A stretch of DNA of 10,145 bases from an uncultured Clostridia bacterium. Lineage in GTDB: Bacteria; Bacillota; Clostridia; HGM11327. The stretch lies in NCBI GenBank assembly GCA_905210525.1, contig CAJLXE010000045.1, positions 1 through 10,145 of the forward strand, in the 5' to 3' direction. The position numbers and the translations under genes are program-made. Positions 5,628 to 10,145 of this stretch are shown one piece after another. Position 1 is the first letter of the stretch. Each line of letters starts with the position of its first letter. Under the pieces are notes generated by a model. The model was given only the letters and a program-made list of their open reading frames with translations. It did not search any database and was not told the origin of the DNA.

Positions 5628-7838
5628 TCAGTTACAATAATAATCTTTGCTTTCAAATGTAATTCCGAGCTTATCATCATAATAGTCGTTGTTTTCAAGC
5701 AATATAATTCCGCAGTCGTATTGCTTTACGACACCTGCGTTCAACAAGTCTTCAAATTCATTTTGATACACCGTGAAACAATAATTCTGTATTTTCCTCG
5801 GATTTACGTAACCGGTACTTCTTAGTTTATCAAACAGATTACCGCTTTCTTTGTCTCGGTTGACTGCAATGCTTACTGTTCTCGAATCGATTATTTTATT
5901 GTTTTGCTCGGCAAACGGTATTGCGTCGCATTTTCGGCATTTCAATGAATTTCTTGTGATAACATCTTCGTTTGAACCGTACAGAATCCGATAATATCTG
6001 CTTACAGCTTCGGGTGATGTAATGTTTTCACCGAAATCATCTATTATTTTTTGAGTGATATTTATTTTTAATTGCAAATCGCCTTTCAAAACTTTATTTT
6101 GCGACCGCTTGAATATGAAAGCTTCCGCATTGTTTCTTTTACCCTCTCTGTTGCATCTGCCTCCCGTTTGCAGAATGTTATCCAATCCGGCAATTTCTCT
6201 GAAGATCGTAAAGAAATCAAGGTCAACGCCGGCTTCTATCAATGACGTTGAGACCACAATTATTTTTCGCTCGTCGGGAACATTGACCGAATCACCGAAA
6301 TCCCTTTCAAGCTCTGCGATTTTGTTTTTTATTTCCGTAATTGCGTTTATTCTGTCAAAGGGCGTCATGTATGTTGATAAATGATAGATATTTTCAGCTT
6401 TGATTCTGTTTTTCGGTATAAGATTGTATATTTCCCTTGCGCCTTTTCTGCTGTTTACAACAATCAGGCAGGTAGGGAAGACTGTGGCTTTTTCGATCAG
6501 AGCTTCGTCGCTTTGCTCGCCGATATATCTGAATTTACATTTGTCAAATGCACCGAAATCCGAAACATCGGTAATAAGATCGGTAATTACCGGATTTTCA
6601 AGTGCATATTTTGTTATCAGATTTTTGAAATCGGGCATAGTTGCCGTTAAGAAAATCGCTTCGCTGTTGAAATACTTTGTAAGAAAACTTATTCCTCTTA
6701 AACATGGCTGTAAAAAATCTATCGGCATCAAGTGAGCTTCATCAAAAACGATTATGCTGTTTGCCATATTATGAAGCTTTCGCAGTTTACTTCTTTTGTT
6801 GCCGAACAATGACTCAAAAAATTGAACAGAGGTTGTAACTATCAAATCCGCATCCCAGTTTTCGGTTGCATATTTGTAAACAAGCTCGTTTTCGTTATCT
6901 TCATTATAAAAGAACGTTGACTGATGGCGAAGTATTTGCGCGGAGCTGCCGAATATTTCATCAAACGTGCCGGCGGTTTGTTCTATAATGCTGTTATACG
7001 GAATAACGTAAATAATTCGTTTCTTTTCGCTGCCTTCTTTAAGAAGTCTTATCAATGCGGTTTTCATGCTGCAAAGAGTTTTTCCGCTTCCGGTAGGCAT
7101 ATTCATAAGGTAAATTTCAGAATCTTTTTCCACGTTTTTATATGCCTGACTTTGAATTTTGCTCCGTGTGTTTTGCAGATCTGTTACGTTTATGAAAGAA
7201 TTCAGTTTGTCATCGAGCTTTTTTTGAACAGCAACAAAGTCCGTCTTCAAAGTCTCCCGTTCTTTACCGCTCATAAATTCCGCAGTATCGATTGAATCGG
7301 CGTCCGTTAAGCAGGAAAAACAGTATTTGGTGTAGAAACAATATTTCTCGATTATATCTTCATTGCTTTTACAATCTTTTTGCAACAGCTCAATAAATTT
7401 TTTATTATCTTCAGGCGTAAGCTCATAATCAATTTTTTGTTCTTTTTCAAAAACGGAATAATCTTCCGTTTCTCTCTTCAACCTTCCGTAAAGCGTCGGA
7501 TCGAACTTTGTATCGCCGTAATTTCCCATATCGGGCAATCCTGTGTGATGACCGATTATGCAGTTGGCAATCAGCAGGTTCAGCAATGAGCTTTTGTCGG
7601 CTTCGCGTATCAGCTTTGCACCGCACGATGAATGTTCAATCCGTACCGATTTATCACCTGAAATTCTCTTCTGAAATGACGGTTGATATTTGCCTATATC
7701 GTGAAGCAAACCGGCTACATAACAAATCTTTTTCATTTCGCTTGTCGCCATATCCGTTGCGAGCAAAGCTGTTCTTTCGTTATGCTCCTTTACGGTTTGT
7801 GTTTTACCGCTTTCTTTTATGTGTGCTATGTATGACAT
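5628..7838 (-). CDS. cas3: Cas3 HD nuclease-helicase
   Basis: Cas3 is recruited to the R-loop formed by Cascade, unwinds the target and cuts single-stranded DNA. The N-terminal HD domain shows His19 (VKEH), His46-Asp47 (LLHDIGK), His69 (EHS) and His97-His98 (GHH). The SF2 helicase domain follows with Walker A PTGSGKT at 248-254, DEAH at 366-369, LTATMP from 397, STSLIEAGVDLDF at 530-542 and motif VI QTGGRCNREG at 557-566. The C-terminal domain ends in the usual YYDDKLGI region. The 736-residue length is normal. The start MSYIAHIKESGK is chosen by family fit and by GGGAG 6 nt upstream. The open frame runs on to an ATG at 7988, but those 50 residues are AT-rich, lack a ribosome binding site and have no family match. 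It is the first gene of the operon. Confidence 0.96.
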   Translation of the reverse strand: MSYIAHIKESGKTQTVKEHNERTALLATDMATSEMKKICYVAGLLHDIGKYQPSFQKRISGDKSVRIEHSSCGAKLIREADKSSLLNLLIANCIIGHHTGLPDMGNYGDTKFDPTLYGRLKRETEDYSVFEKEQKIDYELTPEDNKKFIELLQKDCKSNEDIIEKYCFYTKYCFSCLTDADSIDTAEFMSGKERETLKTDFVAVQKKLDDKLNSFINVTDLQNTRSKIQSQAYKNVEKDSEIYLMNMPTGSGKTLCSMKTALIRLLKEGSEKKRIIYVIPYNSIIEQTAGTFDEIFGSSAQILRHQSTFFYNEDNENELVYKYATENWDADLIVTTSVQFFESLFGNKRSKLRKLHNMANSIIVFDEAHLMPIDFLQPCLRGISFLTKYFNSEAIFLTATMPDFKNLITKYALENPVITDLITDVSDFGAFDKCKFRYIGEQSDEALIEKATVFPTCLIVVNSRKGAREIYNLIPKNRIKAENIYHLSTYMTPFDRINAITEIKNKIAELERDFGDSVNVPDERKIIVVSTSLIEAGVDLDFFTIFREIAGLDNILQTGGRCNREGKRNNAEAFIFKRSQNKVLKGDLQLKINITQKIIDDFGENITSPEAVSRYYRILYGSNEDVITRNSLKCRKCDAIPFAEQNNKIIDSRTVSIAVNRDKESGNLFDKLRSTGYVNPRKIQNYCFTVYQNEFEDLLNAGVVKQYDCGIILLENNDYYDDKLGITFESKDYYCN

Positions 7839-7924
7839 ATTTTTCTCCCATACACGGTTTTGTGTTTTTTGCCTTGTAAAATAATCGACTGTCTGATTTT
7901 GTTGAATAAAACTTGAGAATATAA

Positions 7925-7938
7925 AGCATAAATATGCT
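7925..7938. repeat. Short palindrome AGCATA-AA-TATGCT in the cas leader
   Basis: This has perfect 6-bp arms around two bases, 87 bp upstream of the cas3 start. It overlaps the -10 position of a weaker second promoter candidate on the minus strand (TTGTCA at 7957-7952, 17 bp, then TATTTA). It could be an operator or a small hairpin, or chance in AT-rich DNA. Confidence 0.3.
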
Positions 7939-7999
7939 GCGCGGTATATTGTGACAAATCTGCATTTGGGTTGCTCATATGCAATCATGGGTTTTGCGG

Positions 8000-8029
8000 A
8001 AAAATAATACGGCTTGCGTTATTATTTTT
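8000..8029. repeat. Inverted repeat in the cas operon 5' leader
   Basis: AAAAATAATA (8000-8009) is perfectly inverted as TATTATTTTT (8020-8029) around CGGCTTGCGT. Two extra C-G pairs are possible in the loop. It lies between the proposed cas transcription start (about 8056) and cas3. The stem is nearly all A-T, so a repressor-binding dyad is as likely as an RNA hairpin. The run of T after the stem on either strand resembles a weak terminator or attenuator. Confidence 0.5.
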
Positions 8030-8062
8030 AAATTTGTATTATATATTGCTTTTATTAAATTC

Positions 8063-8091
8063 ATTATATCACAACAATAAATAAAAAACAA
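8063..8091 (-). promoter_or_regulatory. Cas operon promoter with extended -10
   Basis: On the minus strand TTGTTT (8091-8086) is followed after 17 bp by a consensus TATAAT (8068-8063), preceded by TG one base away (TGATATAAT), an extended -10 element. The -35 is poor, which an extended -10 can offset. Transcription would start near 8056, leaving a 5' leader of about 218 nt before cas3. No terminator is seen between this and the array, so the whole operon could be read from here. Confidence 0.6.
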
Positions 8092-8136
8092 TCATTTTTT
8101 ATAAATTTCGGCATATATTGCATTTACTCCGTTTGG

Positions 8137-8173
8137 CTTTACTGCCACGCTGCCGGCGGAAACGGCAATAAAG
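8137..8173. repeat. GC-rich dyad between the divergent promoters
   Basis: CTTTACTGCC (8137-8146) and GGCAATAAAG (8164-8173) pair at 9 of 10 positions. An alternative inner hairpin TGCCG-GCGGAAA-CGGCA spans 8151-8167. It stands out as GC-rich within AT-rich DNA and lies upstream of both the cas and metK -35 elements, so it is probably not transcribed from either. No T run follows it. A regulator site or a relic is possible. Confidence 0.35.
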
Positions 8174-8206
8174 CACAAGCTTCGGTCGGAACGCGCTTAA
8201 ATTTAT

Positions 8207-8235
8207 TTGACATCTTTGCTTTTATATGCTATAAT
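8207..8235 (+). promoter_or_regulatory. Consensus sigma-A promoter of metK
   Basis: TTGACA (8207-8212) and TATAAT (8230-8235) are both perfect matches, separated by the ideal 17 bp. TG lies one base before the -10 (TGCTATAAT). Transcription should begin near 8242. This implies strong expression, as expected for an essential enzyme. Confidence 0.9.
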
Positions 8236-8241
8236 TACAAG

Positions 8242-8386
8242 AAGCGGAATGTATTTCAATATATAGATAATTTACTGCAATAAACTGTGTCATATACTGT
8301 TTTTTGAGCAATTTTTCCGCACATTGAAAGGCTTTGCCCGGACAAGCTCACAAAGGCGAGGGGTAAGGGTTAGGAGTGAATATCAT
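8242..8386 (+). other. metK 5' untranslated region, no known riboswitch recognised
   Basis: About 145 nt separate the predicted transcription start from the metK ATG. A leader of this length is often regulatory in Firmicutes and could house a SAM riboswitch. I looked for the SAM-I box core (AGAG-GG-GGAGGGA and TGAAA-CC parts) and for the SAM-III (SMK) signature and did not see them. The 3' part (8326-8378) is purine- and G-rich, contains AAGGCTTTGCC and CAAAGGC, which could pair only weakly, and ends in the metK ribosome binding site AGGAG (8372-8376). Confidence 0.45.
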
Positions 8387-9574
8387 ATGAAAAAACGTCT
8401 GTTTACATCGGAATCGGTAACGGAAGGCCATCCGGATAAAATATGCGACCAGATTTCGGACGCCGTTCTTGATGCTATATATGCAAAAGATCCTTATGCG
8501 AGAGTAGCGTGCGAAACTGCTTGTACGACAGGTCTTGTGCTGGTTATGGGCGAAATAACCACAAACTGTTATGTTGATTTTCAGAAAGTTGCGCGAGATA
8601 CAATACGCGAGATCGGTTATGACCGCGCAAAGTACGGATTTGACGCGGATACTTGCGCAGTAATATCCACGATAGATGAGCAAAGCTCCGATATAGCTAT
8701 GGGCGTCGGCGAATCTGTTGAGACGCGCGAGCTCAGTTCGGATGAAATAGACCGCATAGGAGCGGGAGATCAGGGAATGGTATTCGGCTATGCGTGCAAT
8801 GAAACCGAAAATTACATGCCTATGCCTATATATCTTGCGCACAAGGCTGCAAAAAGACTTGCTTACGTAAGAAAAAACGGTATTCTTCCGTATCTCAGAC
8901 CGGACGGCAAAACTCAGTTTACCGTTGTATATGAAAATGACAGACCCGTTGCGATTGATTCCGCACTTGTTTCGTCACAGCATTCCGATTCGATATCTCA
9001 CGAACAGCTTGAAAGAGATATTGTAGAATTTGTAATAAAACCGATAATTCCGGAAAATATGCTTGAAAATTCAATAAAGTATCTTGTAAATCCCACAGGC
9101 AGATTTGTTTTAGGAGGACCTCATGCGGATTCCGGACTTACGGGCAGAAAAATAATAGTTGATACATACGGCGGTTATGCACGGCACGGCGGCGGCGCTT
9201 TTTCGGGAAAGGATCCTACAAAGGTTGACCGCTCGGCAGCATATGCGGCGCGTTATATAGCAAAGAATATAGTTGCTTCCGGTGCTGCGGATAAGTGCGA
9301 GCTTCAGGTGTCGTATGCAATAGGAAAGTCGCATCCCGTATCGGTGCTTGTTGAAACATTCGGCTCGGAACACACGGATCCCGAAAAAATCGAAAAGTGC
9401 GTGAGCGAGCTGTTTGACCTGCGTCCTGCGGCTATAATCAAAACGCTTGATTTGCGCAGACCTATATATAAACAGACTGCCGCGTATGGTCACTTCGGCA
9501 GGGACGATATTGATCTTCCGTGGGAAAAACTTGATATGGCAGACAAAATCAGCTCATATCTCGGGTTGAAATAA
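8387..9574 (+). CDS. metK: S-adenosylmethionine synthetase
   Basis: MetK joins methionine and ATP to make S-adenosylmethionine, the cell's main methyl donor, in the cytoplasm as a homotetramer. The 395-residue product has the standard length. ATP-site residues are visible in TEGHPDK (His15, Asp17, Lys18). The signature GAGDQG is at 125-130, and the phosphate-binding GGGAFSGKDPTKVDRSAAY begins at 268. GRFVLGGPHADSGLTGRK precedes it and AYGHFGR lies near the C-terminus. The open frame continues upstream to an ATG at 8324, but that 21-residue extension is not family sequence. The ATG at 8387 has AGGAG 10 nt upstream and gives the usual MKKRLFTSESVTEGHPDK start. It is transcribed away from the cas operon, is housekeeping, and has no visible link to it. 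Confidence 0.98.
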   Translation: MKKRLFTSESVTEGHPDKICDQISDAVLDAIYAKDPYARVACETACTTGLVLVMGEITTNCYVDFQKVARDTIREIGYDRAKYGFDADTCAVISTIDEQSSDIAMGVGESVETRELSSDEIDRIGAGDQGMVFGYACNETENYMPMPIYLAHKAAKRLAYVRKNGILPYLRPDGKTQFTVVYENDRPVAIDSALVSSQHSDSISHEQLERDIVEFVIKPIIPENMLENSIKYLVNPTGRFVLGGPHADSGLTGRKIIVDTYGGYARHGGGAFSGKDPTKVDRSAAYAARYIAKNIVASGAADKCELQVSYAIGKSHPVSVLVETFGSEHTDPEKIEKCVSELFDLRPAAIIKTLDLRRPIYKQTAAYGHFGRDDIDLPWEKLDMADKISSYLGLK

Positions 9575-9579
9575 TTTTA

Positions 9580-9585
9580 TTGACA
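9580..9585 (+). promoter_or_regulatory. Possible -35 element upstream of parA
   Basis: A perfect TTGACA lies 6 bp after the metK stop. No good -10 sits at 16-18 bp. TATAAG occurs at 13 bp and TATAAA at 22 bp, both outside normal spacing. parA may have its own promoter here or be read through from metK. No T-tailed terminator hairpin is seen in the 95-bp gap. Confidence 0.25.
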
Positions 9586-9669
9586 GAAATTTCACGTATA
9601 TAAGAGATATAAATTTCATCGGTGAAAGGAAGGCTTTGCCTTATTGCATAGGGCGGTTCGTAATATACT

Positions 9670-10145
9670 ATGGCACACATAATTGCTGTTTCCAATCAAA
9701 AGGGCGGCGTTGGCAAAACAACAACGTCCGTAAATTTAAGCGCCGGACTTGCTGAGCTCGGTAAAAAAGTTCTTCTTGTAGACGCAGATCCGCAGGGAAA
9801 CGCAACTACCGGACTCGGAATATTCAAGTCCACACTTGAGTCATCGCTTTACAATGTTATAATAGAATCGGAATCAGTGAGCAATGCAATTATAGATACC
9901 GAGTGCGAAAATCTCAGGCTTTTACCGTCAAATATAGATCTTGCAGGTGCAGGACTCGAGCTCATAAAGGCTCATTCGAGAGAATCCGTTCTCAAAAAGG
10001 CGCTGCGCGAGGTCGCGGACGATTTTGATTATATTATAATAGATTGTCCTCCATCACTTGGATTAATTACATTAAATGCATTTACAGCATCAGATAGTGT
10101 ACTTATTCCTGTTCAATGCGAATATTTTGCGCTTGAAGGATTAGG
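9670..10145 (+). CDS. parA: ParA/Soj chromosome-partitioning ATPase, 3' end cut by window
   Basis: The visible 158 codons encode the N-terminal part of a ParA-type ATPase, which binds DNA non-specifically in its ATP form and works with ParB/Spo0J to segregate origins. The deviant Walker A motif KGGVGKTT covers 11-18, with signature Lys11 and catalytic Lys16. The A' motif LLVDADPQGN is at 35-44 and Walker B YIIIDCPPSLG at 121-131. The segment NLRLLPSNIDLAGAGLEL is typical of Soj proteins of Firmicutes. An in-frame TAA lies three codons upstream, so ATG at 9670 is the only start for MAHIIAVSNQKGG. The ribosome binding site is weak and far (AGGGCGG, over 10 nt away). A parB partner would be expected just beyond the window; that is inference, and a plasmid-type ParA cannot be fully excluded. 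Confidence 0.95.
   Translation, partial: MAHIIAVSNQKGGVGKTTTSVNLSAGLAELGKKVLLVDADPQGNATTGLGIFKSTLESSLYNVIIESESVSNAIIDTECENLRLLPSNIDLAGAGLELIKAHSRESVLKKALREVADDFDYIIIDCPPSLGLITLNAFTASDSVLIPVQCEYFALEGL

Noticed and set aside
7508..7879. Plus-strand open frame of 123 codons antisense to the Cas3 HD domain
   Set aside because: It lies opposite conserved HD motifs and has no start signal or family features.
7839..7988. In-frame extension of cas3 to an upstream ATG at 7988
   Set aside because: The 50 extra residues have no Cas3 family fit and no ribosome binding site. GGGAG and the normal MSYIAH start support 7838.
8324..8386. In-frame extension of metK to an ATG at 8324
   Set aside because: MetK proteins start at MKKRLFTSESVTEGHPDK. 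AGGAG lies 10 nt before 8387, and the extension is not family sequence.
8348..8842. Minus-strand open frame of 164 codons across the start of metK
   Set aside because: It is the shadow of the strongly supported metK gene. Its translation is Arg/Tyr/Ile-rich with no recognisable motif.
9110..9493. Minus-strand open frame of 127 codons inside metK
   Set aside because: It is antisense to the conserved MetK core and has no motif or ribosome binding site.
9600..9650. Rho-independent terminator after metK (AAGGC-TTT-GCCTT)
   Set aside because: The stem is only five pairs and no T run follows it.

Overview
The window reads as a chromosomal segment of a low-GC Firmicute, most likely an uncultured gut-type member of the Clostridia. 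The reasons are the AT-rich sequence, AAGGAGG-type ribosome binding sites, near-consensus sigma-A promoters, and the style of the metK and Soj-type parA genes. The species cannot be named from the sequence alone.

Positions 1-8091 hold a complete type I-C (Dvulg) CRISPR-Cas operon on the minus strand. From right to left the order is promoter (about 8063-8091), cas3, cas5c (cas5d), cas8c, cas7c, cas4, cas1, cas2, then leader and repeat. The genes are tightly packed, with overlaps of 4-7 nt or gaps of 2-28 nt, so they probably form one transcript. Inside cas8c a strong Shine-Dalgarno sequence and an ATG mark a nested cas11c gene for the Cascade small subunit. Cas5c would process pre-crRNA. Cas5c, Cas7, Cas8c and Cas11c would form the surveillance complex, and Cas3 would degrade target DNA. 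Cas4, Cas1 and Cas2 form the spacer-acquisition module.

The system carries two defects. The array next to the leader shows only one recognisable repeat (69-101), and the 68 bases beyond it hold no second copy where one is due. The conserved C-terminus of cas1 is present in the DNA but in another reading frame (547-621), as expected from a small deletion near position 621. Interference genes look intact while acquisition looks damaged or stalled. Cas4 also starts about 11 residues late compared with its relatives.

Positions 7839-8386 are a divergent intergenic region. It holds the cas promoter with a leader of about 220 nt, two dyad symmetries, and a textbook promoter (TTGACA-17-TATAAT) for metK. 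No SAM riboswitch was recognised there.

Positions 8387-10145 are on the plus strand and carry housekeeping genes: a full metK (S-adenosylmethionine synthetase) and the first 158 codons of a parA/soj chromosome-partitioning ATPase cut by the window edge.
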